The position numbers and the translations under genes were made by a program. Positions 1-11,089 of a stretch of 64,000 nt of DNA are shown piece by piece. The notes beneath the pieces were generated by a model, which made no database searches, had not been told where the DNA came from, and was given only the letters and a program-made list of their open reading frames with translations. The first letter of the stretch is position 1; every line of letters begins with the position of its first letter. Source of the DNA: Allodiplogaster sudhausi (lineage: Eukaryota > Nematoda > Chromadorea > Rhabditida > Diplogasteridae); NCBI GenBank assembly GCA_945643635.1, contig CALZFC010000017.1, forward strand, positions 3,094,001 through 3,158,000, written 5' to 3'.

Positions 1-641
1 TAGAAACATATATCATGTACTTTTTCCTCTACTTTCATATTATGGAATGGTTTCTCTGGAAATGGACCGGCAAAAATGAAAAAAAAAACACAAAAAATAA
101 CATTTTTTTTAGTCCTAAAAATTTGTATCCGGAAAAAGCCTATTAAAATGAATCTTTTCTGAAACAGTTATCTCGGACTTTTTTGTGCAGTTTTGAATGA
201 GAAATCAGATTAAAAAAACAAAAGTAAAAAATCTTGTAAATGAAGCAAGTTACAGAACATCGAATTTTTGACATTTTTTTTTTAAGTGGTGGCTCGGAGA
301 AAAAAAATTTCTCAAACTTTTCAACCGTCTAGTTTTCCTTATAATCTATCCATGTATCACTCATAAAGTTCTGGTAGTCAAAATCGAACATCGGTCCCCG
401 GGGCAGGCACCAATGGCGCCCTCCTTGAACCTTACAGAGTTTAAAAACAATTTGTTAATAAACGATTGAAATGTGGAAGATAATTGTGTGACAAGTGCCA
501 CCCATAGAAACATTCATCACATGCAGTACATAATGCATATTTCAGTGTATAAATCGAAGGAGAGAGAAGAAATTAATGATTTAAAATGCGCCCAAGGGCA
601 AATGAAAATTCGATGACTCGTCACACCTCATAGTATGCATT

Positions 642-1012
642 TCACGTATTTCTGCCGTTGAAGGAGATCTGATTGAGAATCATTCTCGTTTTGGTCTGCT
701 GAGCAGCGGCTGCTTGCTGTGGCATGCCAACAGAAGTTGTGCCTAATAAAAACGACGAAATAATGTTCAAAATAAACAAGAATGCTAGACAATAGAAATA
801 AAAGGGTCCAAATGCCTGGTCCTAAAATACGGTTACATCCACGATCAATGAACGTCATTTATGTAAGCGTTATAAAAAAAGCATTAACCAGTCGAATCTG
901 GTCGTGTTCTTCCTCGTCTTGTCGCTCTTCTTCAACACGCATGAACGCGCGGCCGATCGCCAACTCGAGCTCGGTAATGGGGATCATTCGTGCCCATTGA
1001 ACGATCAGGGAC
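642..1012 (-). CDS. two exon-like segments, unknown protein (3' part)
   Basis: Two open, splice-bounded segments lie on the minus strand. The first (1012 to 889) follows an acceptor gtgttcag and encodes a helical acidic stretch (SLIVQWARMIPITELELA, then an EEERQDEEE run) ending at a GTTAAT donor. The second (742 to 642) follows an acceptor ending ttag and encodes a Gln/Ala-rich tail ending in FNGRNT and TGA. Their phases do not join directly (0 versus 2), so an exon is missing between them or one boundary is wrong. They could be the 3' end of the coiled-coil gene at 1.5-2.4 kb, which runs in the same direction. I do not recognise the protein. Confidence 0.35.
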
Positions 1013-1100
1013 CTGAACACAAAGACATTTACTGACTATAACAATAATGACATTTGATAGTCGATGGCCGATCCAACAGTGATAGTGCTAAGCAAGGTTA

Positions 1101-1349
1101 CAGTACCGCCCACGAGCCGGGGGATACGGCCTCTGAGATATAAAGATAAAGATAAAAGAGAGCCGTATAAGAGACGCGCGGTTAAAACTATAAAAACTTT
1201 CTCAGATATTCATAACTCAACAACTATGCAGTACTTTTAGTACTTCTTTTACTTCGACTATACAAGAGTGCTGAAGTCAAAGATTCTTATAATATCTCTT
1301 TGATTTCTAATTCAACGTCGCTCGTGATATATCCTAGTGGGCGGTACTG
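1101..1349. mobile_element. 249-bp MITE, Tc1/mariner-like ends
   Basis: The left end reads TA then CAGTACCGCCCAC and the right end is its inverse, GTGGGCGGTACTG, followed by CA where TA would be expected. A CAGT terminus beside TA is the signature of Tc1/mariner elements. The ends resemble those of the larger palindromic element at 19,374-20,528 (CAGTCCCGCCCAGG). No coding capacity. It lies between the exon segments at 0.6-1.0 kb and the coiled-coil exon at 1.5 kb, so it may sit inside an intron. Confidence 0.6.
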
Positions 1350-1506
1350 CAAACATATCTATCAGAGAGAAACACGGAATGCTACGTATTTTTGTATTCT
1401 TCTAGATCTATAGCTTCTCTTTTGACCTTCTCGCTCAACACTCTCTCTCACTCTCTCCATTCGAAGATCATTCGTTCTCGCTCTGTGAACTCTCTCACTC
1501 TCTCAC

Positions 1507-1626
1507 CTCTGTTTTCTCGTCGACCCCCTTGCTCTTCGATCTCAGACGTGCCAGTGCAGATTCAAGCTTTTCGATCTGCTTCTCAAGAAGCTCGCGTGCT
1601 TCATCCTTCACAGGAGTGTTAGATGT
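1507..1626 (-). CDS. coiled-coil exon (40 codons)
   Basis: A 120-base open segment follows an acceptor ctttttcag and ends at a GTGAGA donor. It encodes a heptad-like helix (RELLEKQIEKLESALARL) with alternating Lys/Glu and Leu. It lies directly downstream of, and on the same strand as, the larger coiled-coil reading frame at 1,691-2,404, and is likely another exon of the same gene. I could not fix the donor in the upstream exon: a phase-0 site exists after DEAVLA near 1,825, but the frame also stays open past it. Confidence 0.5.
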
Positions 1627-1690
1627 CTGAAAAAGATTACTCATTGCTTCTCTTCTTATTTTTTCGCTCTCTTTCTATGTACATATATCT

Positions 1691-2404
1691 CTATCTACGT
1701 AGTTTATATATTTGCCTCTTTTTTTGCCCTAAATTTCTCAAGCCATTCTCTATTAACCTTGATTGGCATGACTGAGACCGGCCGAGTGTCTGTGGACCAA
1801 CGCTCTGCTGGGTATTGACTGCCAGAACAGCCTCGTCGAGCTGTTCCTCTAGCTTGTCGAGTTTGATTTCGTTCCATTCTCTCGGAAGTTCAAAAGTATC
1901 CAAGTGGTGCATAATAAAGCGGTAATTTTCTCTCAGTTCGGGCAAGTCTTGCCGCTTAATTTGTTCAAGAATCTCTATGCCAGGCTTCCCAGCAATGACT
2001 TGAGACAGACGTGAATGCTCTTTCTTAATTCCAATCACTAGCTCGCTTTTAATCTTGTCGCGCTTCGTCGAGGCGTCTTGGACGTCTTTGCGCCAGTGCA
2101 TTTGGTCTTCTTCGAGCTTAGCCAGTGCTTCGTTCACATAGATTAAGCCACGCTTATAGGCCCTAAATGTAGCCCATTCGAGCTTCTTGTACGCGATTGT
2201 CCGTTTGTCGTTCGTATACTTACTTAGAAGACGACGCGCTTTAGCCGTCAGACTCACCAGCTCACTTGGAAAAGGCGCGGTTGGGTAGATGCGACCATTC
2301 TGCGACTCATTGCTGTTGTTGCGTAGAAAAGTTTCGAGCTCGTTTCGGCATAATTCTGAGTAGTAGTCATTTTCGGATTCATATCCAACGATCGTCCTGG
2401 GCAT
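1691..2404 (-). CDS. coiled-coil protein, unknown function
   Basis: This frame encodes about 237 residues from MPRTIVGYESENDYYSELCR. The frame is open for 23 codons further upstream, but that part falls inside the inverted repeat of the neighbouring palindrome, so I chose the inner Met. The protein is charged and mostly helical, with no signal peptide or membrane segment, and has Leu/Glu/Lys-rich stretches (KLDKLEEQLDEAVLAV) expected to form coiled coils. Family not recognised. The 3' end may be spliced to the exon at 1,507-1,626 rather than running to the stop at 1,691. The palindrome's end lies about 35 bases from the start codon, so it may affect the promoter. Confidence 0.5.
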   Translation of the reverse strand: MPRTIVGYESENDYYSELCRNELETFLRNNSNESQNGRIYPTAPFPSELVSLTAKARRLLSKYTNDKRTIAYKKLEWATFRAYKRGLIYVNEALAKLEEDQMHWRKDVQDASTKRDKIKSELVIGIKKEHSRLSQVIAGKPGIEILEQIKRQDLPELRENYRFIMHHLDTFELPREWNEIKLDKLEEQLDEAVLAVNTQQSVGPQTLGRSQSCQSRLIENGLRNLGQKKRQIYKLRR

Positions 2405-2437
2405 GGCTGTGAAAACTTTATTTTGATTGATTGCGGT

Positions 2438-3828
2438 CAAAAGTACATATGACGCGATTTGCGTGAGAATCAAATCGAATCAAACTGCAAGGGTACCCGG
2501 CCAAAATCGACCGGTTTGGATTTTGTTCAAAAGTTCCTAATAGGTGTTTTCCGGTATGAGGAATCGATTGGAAGTGGTCTAGTCATCAGAAAATGTCCCT
2601 TTCGTCCGCTATGAGGGCTTGAATTATTTGGCTAGCCGCGCTGGGAGGCGAGTTGGATGCACGTCTGAGGTCACTGCGCCGCACGTTTTTGAGATATTGA
2701 AATGAAAATATGCATTTTAATAGCCAAGATATTGATCTAAACAACGAAACAAGAAAAACTTGAAAATGTTAAATTTTCAATTTTTTATAGAATTTAATGT
2801 CTGAGGGAGCTCAGAAAACGTGTTTCTCATTTTCTACCAACCAAACCTACACAACTGTATAGAGCATGAAAAGAGCTTTCGAATGGACTATTGGGTTTAG
2901 GAAACTTAGGAAGTTTCCTAGTCGATTATCCCTGAGCGGCAGTGCAAATCAGCATGTCCTCGGCTTAGAAGAACTACTTCAGAATCATTTTCGTATGCCG
3001 AAACATGCACCACTAGAAAGAAAGTGAAATTTGCTTCAAGATGAACCCCTTACAATAAAATTCCGAATCTACGATATTTTGTAATAAATCAAAAGACTTG
3101 GGCATCTGCTTAGAACAATTCTTCATGGAAAGGCGCTAAAAAATAATTGGAATATTCTAATTCGAATAAACTAAAAAATGGATTATTGGGCGCAATGTAA
3201 ATTTCACTACCAGCTCAACATTTATAGCTTATAACAAAAATTGTAGACTTTAAAGATTATTGAAAGAGGTTCCGCTTGTAGCAAATTTCACGCTCTTTCT
3301 TATGGTGTATGTTTGGATGGGTGAAAATGATTATGAAGTGCTGTTTTGTACTGCCGCACCGGGATAATCGATCAGGAAACTTCAGCGCATCCTAAGATTC
3401 CTAAACCCAATAGTCCATTCGAAAGCTCTTAGGTTTGGTTGGTAGAAAATGAGAGACACGTTTTCTGAGCTCCCTCAAACGTTAAGTTCTATAAAAAATT
3501 GAAAATTAAACATTTTCAAGTTTTTCTTTTTTCGTTGTTTAGATCAATATCTTGGCTATTGAAATGCATATGTTCATGTCAATATCTCAAAAACGTGCGG
3601 CGCAGTGACCTCAGACGTGCATCCAACTCGCCTCCCAGCGCGGCTAGCCTAATAATTTAAGCCCTCATAGCAGACGAAAGATACATTTTCTGATGACTAG
3701 ACCACTTCCAATCGCTTCCTCATACCAGAAAACACCTATAAGAAACTTTTGAACAAAATCCAAGCCGGTCGATTTTGGCCGGGTCCCCTGCCATTTTGAA
3801 ACTCTCGCAAATCGCGTCATATGTACAT
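2438..3828. mobile_element. 1.39-kb foldback (palindromic) element
   Basis: The segment reads almost the same on both strands: left-arm blocks at 2,440-2,950 recur inverted at 3,350-3,828, and the similarity continues at lower identity through the centre near 3,135 (the GAAAGAAAGTGAAATTTGCT block pairs with a block near 3,290). The arms include ACATATGACGCGATTTGCG at both outer edges and GGCCAAAATCGACCGG further in. No transposase frame is present. It could be a foldback transposon or a non-autonomous TIR element with very long arms. I could not define a clean target-site duplication. Confidence 0.6.
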
Positions 3829-3839
3829 GGTCTCCTCAT

Positions 3840-4276
3840 AAGATTACTCTAATTCGCAAATTAGAAAATGTGCAGCACACATTTACTCGTCTGCTTTATG
3901 TTAGATGTAGTGAAATATCCTTTATTTCATTTGCGGATATCCCGCCATATAGTTCTCGTCTAGCTAGTATCTCCTTTCAACTCGTACATCACTAGATATT
4001 ACATTCTTTTACAAGCTCTTGCACAAGATGATTGATCTACGAGTAAGCGAATTTCTTGTCTTTAAGCCTTGCAATGGAAGAGTATCTTGTTTTAATTTTG
4101 ATGTTCGTAGATGGAGACTTTCAATTCGCAGGCATTCCTTTGCAATGAGAGCACCACTCTGGTATATGTTGCTTCCACGAGAATTAGTTCAGATTAATGA
4201 TATTCGAAAGTTTAAACAGATTCAAAATAGTACTTCTATTCTAGATATCCTGAAGATTAACTATGCCAATATTTAA
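3840..4276 (+). mobile_element. LINE retrotransposon 3' remnant
   Basis: Conceptual translation gives the typical end of a non-LTR reverse transcriptase ORF: LENVQHTFTRLLYVRC followed by a YSSRLASISFQLV block, an in-frame stop, then RRHSFAMRAPLWYMLLPREL and a final FKQIQNSTSILDILK. The pattern of a Glu-Asn-Val-Gln helix, a 'YSSRL' turn and an 'R-S-x-R-A-P-LW-LP' tail is shared by many LINE clades. An internal stop and the missing catalytic domain show it is a dead 5'-truncated copy. The clade cannot be told from this piece. Confidence 0.6.
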
Positions 4277-5818
4277 TATTATAAGAACGGATGCCTGCTT
4301 AAGTTTTATTTTAAATTAAATATTTTCATATTCTACGGTGCAGTGCTACGATATTCTACAGTCCTCCTCTCCCACCTCCCCCTATCTTCGAAAGGCAGTC
4401 CGACTCGGTTGTTCACCAGGTACTTATTGCGCCTGCTCCAGCGCATGGGGGCCTAGCCCACCCCCGGGGACTCGTCCACCCCACTTCCAAATCCTGAGTT
4501 CAGCAGTTTCCGGTCTGCCCGTCCCCCTCTCACCACCTTCCTAATCCCCTATATAAACTGCACTGCTTCATATCTTACCAAATATTATTATGCAATATGT
4601 CGTCACATCATTTTGATGTATGAATAAAGACAGAGGGGTGTTTGCTGCTATATAGAAAGGACGTTCAGCTCGGAATGACCCAGACGAAGGTGACGGGGCA
4701 ACATTTGCTGTAATTAGCGCTGCCCCTTCGAAGAGCTTTTCAAGCGAGTGTGGATGACGCGTGCTAATTTGCCCACTCCAGACCTCTGACTTGCTGAGAT
4801 TTGTATGTTAACATCAAAAGAAGTCGGAGCGGAGAGAAGAGAACGCTCGATTTTAGCAACATTTCTATATTGTAAGATCTCCAATAATGAAAATTTCTCT
4901 AGATACAAACTGACATACTTTCTCCGAATACATGCTTTGCCAAACTCTTTGAATGCTCAAATATGTTGACTGTTGAAAGATTCCAGTTTCGTTATTATTA
5001 TATTTCTATTTATTTTAATTGAACATATAACCAGACACACGCTGCTCTGCCTATGAAGCAGATTAAACACGCTAAAGTTCTTGTTCGCTTTACAGTGCAA
5101 TTCAATTTTCGCAACCCCGCGGGCAGGATTTCCTTACAAACTCAGCTTCGAACTTGGCAAGGTTCCAAGTTGTGATACGCAGCAAAATTCACGATATATT
5201 TAATGACTCTGCAACAATTAGGTGTCAATAAATTAGAAATGTTCTAGGCATGAAATATGGCAATCCGGCTTGTATTGCTTGATAGTAAAGCATGACTTCC
5301 TGAATCTATGTAAATATGCAAAGTAAATCGGCATCCTCTCGTCGATAAGCGCAAAACTTGATCGGAAATTTCGAAACTTTTCGAAAGCTTATTGAGTTAT
5401 ATTTTCCAGAGTTTTTCCGTAGTCCAGCGATTAGAAGACAAATTTTAGACGATGCCAATTTACTTCAAATATAAAAAATGAGAAGAATTAAAATGACAGT
5501 TAACATATACATATGTATGTATGTATAAGTAAACTCTCATTTTAATTTTTCACACTTTTAGAACGATGTGATGTTTTGAAAAATGACGGAGATCAAGTGT
5601 TGCAGACTCGCGGAAAATCATTGACCAGAAATATGCAGTCAAAAAAGTAATCACATCGATGAGCATTTAAATACGGAGAACTATTGTTACTCTATTCCTT
5701 GCAAAATAGTAGCCCTTCATGATTGCATAGCTAGATTATATAGGTGTTAAATATAAAAATACCAGCAGAGATAAGTAAGTTCGACGTTTCTAGGTGGATG
5801 CACTTCTTGGCGAAAGAG
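4277..5818. other. intergenic, no gene seen
   Basis: A C-rich tract (about 4,360-4,545) precedes a TATATAAA at about 4,551, which looks like a core promoter pointing plus, but no convincing coding exon follows. The rest is AT-rich with a TATGTATG run near 5,510-5,525. No splice-bounded frame with protein-like composition was found on either strand. Confidence 0.5.
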
Positions 5819-8115
5819 TCAGGGATAAAGCCCCCTCAACTGTTCGTCGCACGGAATGCGTAGCGGGCCCGGCTCGCTGTGGCCGCGTTCAACAATGGTA
5901 AAGTTGACGAAGTCGTCCGGTCCATGCACGCCCGCTGGAAGTAGATTGTCGCGGCCAAGGAGTGACGTCACTATTAGGTTTATCGAAGACTGATCGAATC
6001 TACAAAACAAACAAAAAATAATTTTTGTTGCAGAGCGATCGAATCTACAAAACAAAAAAAGGTTTCTTTTCACACGTTACCATTTCTTAGAAAAAACTCT
6101 AGATGGATAGAAATATATATTTAATAAAGTGTTTAAAAAACACACACTCACACACAGATACACATACATACACATATACGTACCGATGACAGTGCGCGAA
6201 TTCCTTGTAGCGGTCCTCTTTGAAGGAGCAGCCCAGCTGCGCCCCCTGCGGACTCATGCACTCCTCGCTCATGGCGCACAGGAGATTCCTATAACATTTA
6301 AATATATTATTTAATTTAAATGATATTAATTAAAGTTTGCGATTTATTACGTTGTTTTTTATTTTCCTAATTTAAATTAGTTTTGTTAATTTTTTATGTA
6401 GTAGAATTAACTACTAACTATTTATTTAAAAAAATAATTCATCTCAAATCCTCCAACCACTTGACAGCCTCACGCGCAAAGTCGCTCCTCTGGAAGAACA
6501 TGGTGTTCGCATCGAGCATCTCGCGACGCTTCGCCAGCTCTCTTCCAATCGGCAGAAAAGTGAACGTGCCTTTAAAGGAGCAAAAAATCTACCGTTGAAT
6601 TTCCTAACTGTATTCAAAGCTATTTCGCCCTCAGGCAACAGGCGCCATTTCAAGAATGAGTTTTTGACCTCTTATTGTTAGCATAATCAAGATGGTGGTA
6701 TACTTTGGTAATATTTTCAGCGAATGATAGACCTTTGGAGGAATTAAAGAATACATGAACATATTGTTTATAATTCACTTAAATTGTATGTACTTTTATG
6801 CGTCGCAGCGTAGATGCTGTGTGAAGAGGGATGCCTTAGGACGACGGGCTCAAGGGCGCCTGAGGAGACCTTCGAAAGGAAGGCCGAGCCATTACCGAAG
6901 AAGTTTACGCTCGTGTCCACGATCCAAAATGCCTCAAGCGATGCGAAGACCTCCTGAAATACTCTCTTTTTTATCTTCTGGATCTCCTTAAATTTCACGA
7001 ATATCTCCTTGATTCCACGGATTCACTCCCTCTTTTTTTTCTTTTTTCTCTCTCTTTTTTCTCGCTATTTCTCATATTTCTCTCTATCTCTCGTTCCCTA
7101 TTTTATTCTCGGACCGCTATGAGGATCGGTTTGAAGTGATAGCCGAGAAGATGTTTCGTAAACTGCGGATAACGGTCAAAGTTATGCCGGCGGATCTCGA
7201 GGTTGCAGACGGCGGCCAACTCGAGGAGCTGAAGGGAAAGAAGAAGAAGAAGAAAGAAGTGAGGATACAAAAATAACAGCCGAGGAAATAGTAACAAACT
7301 GAGGAAACAATTATGAAATTGCATTCTAAGCCATCACATAAGTTTCTTTGTGAAATATATTGGATTGAAGTAAAATTATATTACGAAATACCTCACTTGG
7401 CTCAAGGCCGAGATCGTAGAAGATGATGCGATTCGAAGTGAGTTTCCGGAGCGCTGAAAGCGCAGCGCGGGCTTCCATAAAATGATTCGACGAGGAGTAA
7501 GTCACGTAGACGATGTCTTCCTTTGAATTAAAAATAGTGGACGGGTGGGCGGAGCCTAAGCCGCTTTCTCACCAGCCTAAAAGGCCTTCGTGGATAGTGA
7601 AAGGCGTCGGAGATGCCGAGCGAGCGAAGGAGTGGCACGAGCGAGCAGCGGAAACGGCTGCCGACTGCAGAAGGTGCGCCATTCTCGTAGGAGACGAAAG
7701 ACATCTCAAGAATAGATAAAGAGATGATGGGCGGAGCCTATTGCCTCTTTATCTATTCTTGAGATGTCTTTCGTCTTGAGATGTATTTCGTCGGATGGGC
7801 GGAGCCTATTGTTCTGTTTGGCGGACGTTTGATTCAATATTTGTCAATTTCTCTCTCTCTAACTCTCTCTTTCTCTCTCTCTCTCTTTATCTTACTCTCT
7901 CTCGTTCTCTCTGTCTTTGTGTCTGTCTCTTTCTCCCTTTCTCTTTCTATTTCTCGCTTTCTTTCTTCACATACCTGCTCCTCATCACAATAAGCACTCG
8001 GCGGTAGTTGTGAGCGACGTGTTCGATGGAAAACGTAGACGGTTATGAAAGCGGCGGTGAAGAAGATGAAGAGAGCTCGTGTGATGAAGCGATGACTTGG
8101 AGCGTTGCGCAGCAT
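5819..8115 (-). CDS. DUF1647 family type II membrane protein
   Basis: Seven exons join in frame to 313 residues: 8115-7975, 7520-7392, 7228-7115, 6953-6794, 6569-6458, 6288-6184, 5999-5819. An N-terminal signal anchor (residues ~12-31, ALFIFFTAAFITVYVFH) suggests a Golgi or ER type II protein with a lumenal domain. Family landmarks appear in order: YVTYSSSNHFMEA, IIFYDLGLEPSE, EIRRHNFDRYPQF with KPILIA, FWIVDTSVNF, HSIYAATHKS, NLLCAMSEECMSPQGAQLGC, then FAHCHRFDQSSINL near the end. These match the nematode-expanded DUF1647 family (PF07801), whose fold suggests a glycosyltransferase, although no activity is established. Length and domain order look complete. All exon phases agree, so the gene is probably functional. 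A MITE ends about 230 bp upstream of the start codon, and a perfect hairpin lies in intron 1. Confidence 0.85.
7692..7776. repeat. perfect 32-bp inverted repeat (hairpin) in intron 1
   Basis: Bases 7,692-7,723 are exactly complementary to 7,745-7,776 around a 21-base loop that contains GGGCGGAGCCTA. The loop motif recurs nearby (7,540s and 7,797-7,808) and again inside the palindrome at 19.86 kb. It lies in intron 1 of the DUF1647 gene. A transcript would fold into a strong stem of small-RNA-precursor size, but a short MITE is just as possible. Confidence 0.75.
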
Positions 8116-8343
8116 GGCTAAAAATTTTTTTAAAATAGGGTGTCGATGGAGGTGGGGGGGGGGTGTCGAAAGGGGGGGGGGTTGAGATTGGGTGGCGATA
8201 GGGCGAGGTTGCGATAGAGGGGGTGGCGATATAAGGAGTTTCGATCGACTAATAGTGATGATAATAGTCATAATAATAATGCTAAAGCTAATAAGGATGA
8301 TATTGTTGCAACTTATAATACATATGCAACAACAATTATAATA

Positions 8344-8791
8344 CCGTATTTTCTCTATTAGTACCCCCGGGGTTCTATTTTTCAATACCCTTACGAGAGG
8401 GGGCACTATTAGAGGGAGGGGTTCTATTGGAGGGAGGGGTACTATTTTTCAATGTGAGACACTAAAAGTTTAATAACAACATTTCATTCCCAAAAAAAGA
8501 AGAATCGTAGCCCGAATTCAATGGAATCATCACTGGAATATCCGTTTTACAACAGATTTATCATGAATTTGGTATCAGATCATTGGTAAGAGCATCCCAT
8601 GCCTCCAGGATCTATACGCGGTACATCTAGAGCTGAAGCGATACTATTGGGGGGGGGGTACTATTGGAGAGGGGGGGGGGGTTCTACTAGAGGGAGGGGT
8701 TCTATTTTTCAATGGCATTTTCAGACTGGGGTACTATTAGAGGGGGGGGGGGTTCTAATAAAGGGGGGGGGTACTAATAGAGAAAATACGG
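8344..8791. mobile_element. 448-bp MITE with CCGTATTTTCTC ends
   Basis: Terminal inverted repeats CCGTATTTTCTCTATTAGTA / TACTAATAGAGAAAATACGG are flanked by TA on both sides. The inner arms carry repeated 'TTCTATTTTTCAAT' and G-rich runs. Further copies sit at 34,540-34,975 (reverse orientation, inside an ADAM intron), 41,616-41,889 (truncated), 44,520-44,625 and 60,745-60,833 (ends only). The TA flanks suggest mobilisation by a Tc1/mariner-type transposase. No coding capacity. Confidence 0.75.
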
Positions 8792-8884
8792 TATGTAGTA
8801 ATAATAATGTTATTACTAATAGCAAAGTTTGCATTAGCGAAGATTTGTCCTCCATTCACGAGCACATTTTAGCTCAAAGGCATG

Positions 8885-9434
8885 TTTGGAGGTAGGTAGG
8901 TAGGTAAGCTTTCTGGCCTTTTCTACAACAACTTTTTTCATCGCACCGTTTCCGCAGCAATTCCACAGCAACGCTTTTTTCGGTTGTTCCCTTAAAACCG
9001 CCCGTCTTACTCTTCCATTAACACGAATCTCTCATTAACATATGTACATATCTACATAAGAAATCTCCCCTTGAGCTGCTTTTAAATTTTCTAGACTATT
9101 GTAGTCGGCGTCTCCCTAAACCATATGCTCTCTCGCCCTTCAGTCCGGCAAAAAGGCGCGAATTGAAAATTTAATTTTTGGCTCTCTGACGAATTTTTTG
9201 AATTATGTAGTATCTCCACTTTTTCGTGAAAACATAAGGATCATACAAAGCAAAAAAGGTATGCTTAAAAATAAAAATAAAAACTGAACTATTAGAAGTA
9301 GTGCACGGAAACATGCGTGGCCTCGCCTCAACACTCACTATTTCTCTGACTCACTCTCACTCTCTCACACACACACACACTCGCATACCTTCTTTACTGT
9401 TTTCTGTCTTGTTCAACGTCTCTCTCTCCCTCTT

Positions 9435-9475
<41 letters not shown>

Positions 9476-10850
9476 CCGTTCCTCTCCTTCTCTCGCCTCT
9501 CTTATCTGCAATGCCTTTTGAACGATCATCCTCTATGCAATGCTCCTACCAGACGAGTTTGATCACCGGGCCAACCGTTTTCGGAATCCTGCATCCCCAA
9601 GCTTCCCGAGCATTGCAAGGAAGCACTTTCCTATCTTCACTCTTTCTTTTCACCCTTGCTCTCTCTCCCCCTCTCTGTTCCTCTCTATCTCTCTCTCTCC
9701 TCTCTCTCTCTCGCTCTCTTTTTTCGCTGCACTTTTTCTCCCGCATACTCTCCTCACAAAAGAGACTCGGCCAAAAATTTGCCCATTAACGGAGTGACTA
9801 AATTCGTGCGAATCTGGAGAAAGTGTGAATGTAAATAAGAGGAGACAGAAAAATGTGGATCTTTTTGGATTGTGTTGTCAGATTTCATCTCAGTCAAAAG
9901 AGAGAGTTATGTAATTGCAAACAGAAGGAAAAGACAAAACAAATGGACTTCAAGCTTGCTCAATGCAGTGCATCATAAATCCATTGTTGGTAAAGTTGAG
10001 GCCGAGGAGTCTCTCACATTTTCACTCTCTCTCTCTCTCCCTTTCTCTCTTTCACACTCCCTATCTCTCTCTTTCACTCTCACTCTCTCTTTTTCACTTT
10101 CACTCTCCCTCTCTCATTCTATCTCATTCCCTTCTCTATCTCTCCCTCTATCTCTCGTTTTCCACTATTATTCATATTTGATGCCTCCAAATTTGCACAT
10201 CACCCATCAGAGGCCAGCTGCGCATACATTACGTCACTTTTTCCAAAATAAACCAGAAGCAGAATAGGTTCGTCAGAAGCAAATAAGAATTGTGAAACTG
10301 CACAATGATCAGGAATGAAACTTTAATATAGATTTAATTAAGATGTGCTTTTGTATTTTTTTTAACCAATAAACGGAACAAAATTACTTTAAAAATTAAG
10401 AAAACGAAACAAAATTAGACGGCGACACCAGATTTCTTGTAAGATGATAATTAATCGAAGTAACTCAGCACTTTTTAAAAGTAACTTTAACGCCTCCTTG
10501 GCGAGTTGTAAAGACAATGATAGCCACCATGACGCACGAAGTCAAGCAGGCATTCACTGCGTTCAGTTGTCCATAATATGGACGGAACGATCAACATTCT
10601 CGCTTCACATTCGCTCTCACGCTCTAGCCATTTTGCCCTTTCTCTTTCTCCTCTCTGTCTTTGCGACACTCTGTCTCCCTCTCGCTACCGCTCTCCCTCT
10701 CTCTATCTCTCTCAATGATTCTCTCTATCTTTCCATTAAAGGCAACAACTAGTGATTTGCATACTTTTTTTGCAACGTTTAACCGATTTGGCCGTTGAGC
10801 ATTTTGCAAGTCGTCAACGAGCAATGAAATCTCTGAACATTTATTTCTGT
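8885..10850. repeat. CT-rich microsatellite region, no gene
   Basis: Long (CT)n tracts at about 9,420-9,475, 9,655-9,720 and 10,015-10,160 give open frames of Ser/Leu that are composition artefacts. Between them is ordinary AT-rich sequence with fragments of the dispersed repeat found at 11-13 and 19-22 kb. I see no splice-bounded coding exon. Confidence 0.6.
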
Positions 10851-11089
10851 CTTAAGATTGATGGATGGGGAGAGCTTAAATGAGGACGATCACCGAGAAA
10901 TATGTATGTAGTTAATGCCGCGTGGGCAATTTTCATTCTCGCGCGACATTTCTTTGGTTTCATAAATCAAACCGAACATAGCACGCGAGTGTGAGTATGC
11001 GAAGGGTCGCGTCAATTTTAAATCTCCCTTATTCATTTTCTTGGAGATCGATGTCGGGAAACATGTATGTATGTTGGTGCATTAGAGTC

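Noticed and set aside
4338..4544. Pro/Ser-rich frame before a TATA box
   Set aside because: C-rich low-complexity DNA, no signal peptide or domain, and no downstream exon.
9301..10181. Long open frames of Ser/Leu-rich protein over CT tracts
   Set aside because: They follow the (CT)n microsatellites exactly, are open in several frames and lack splice or start context.
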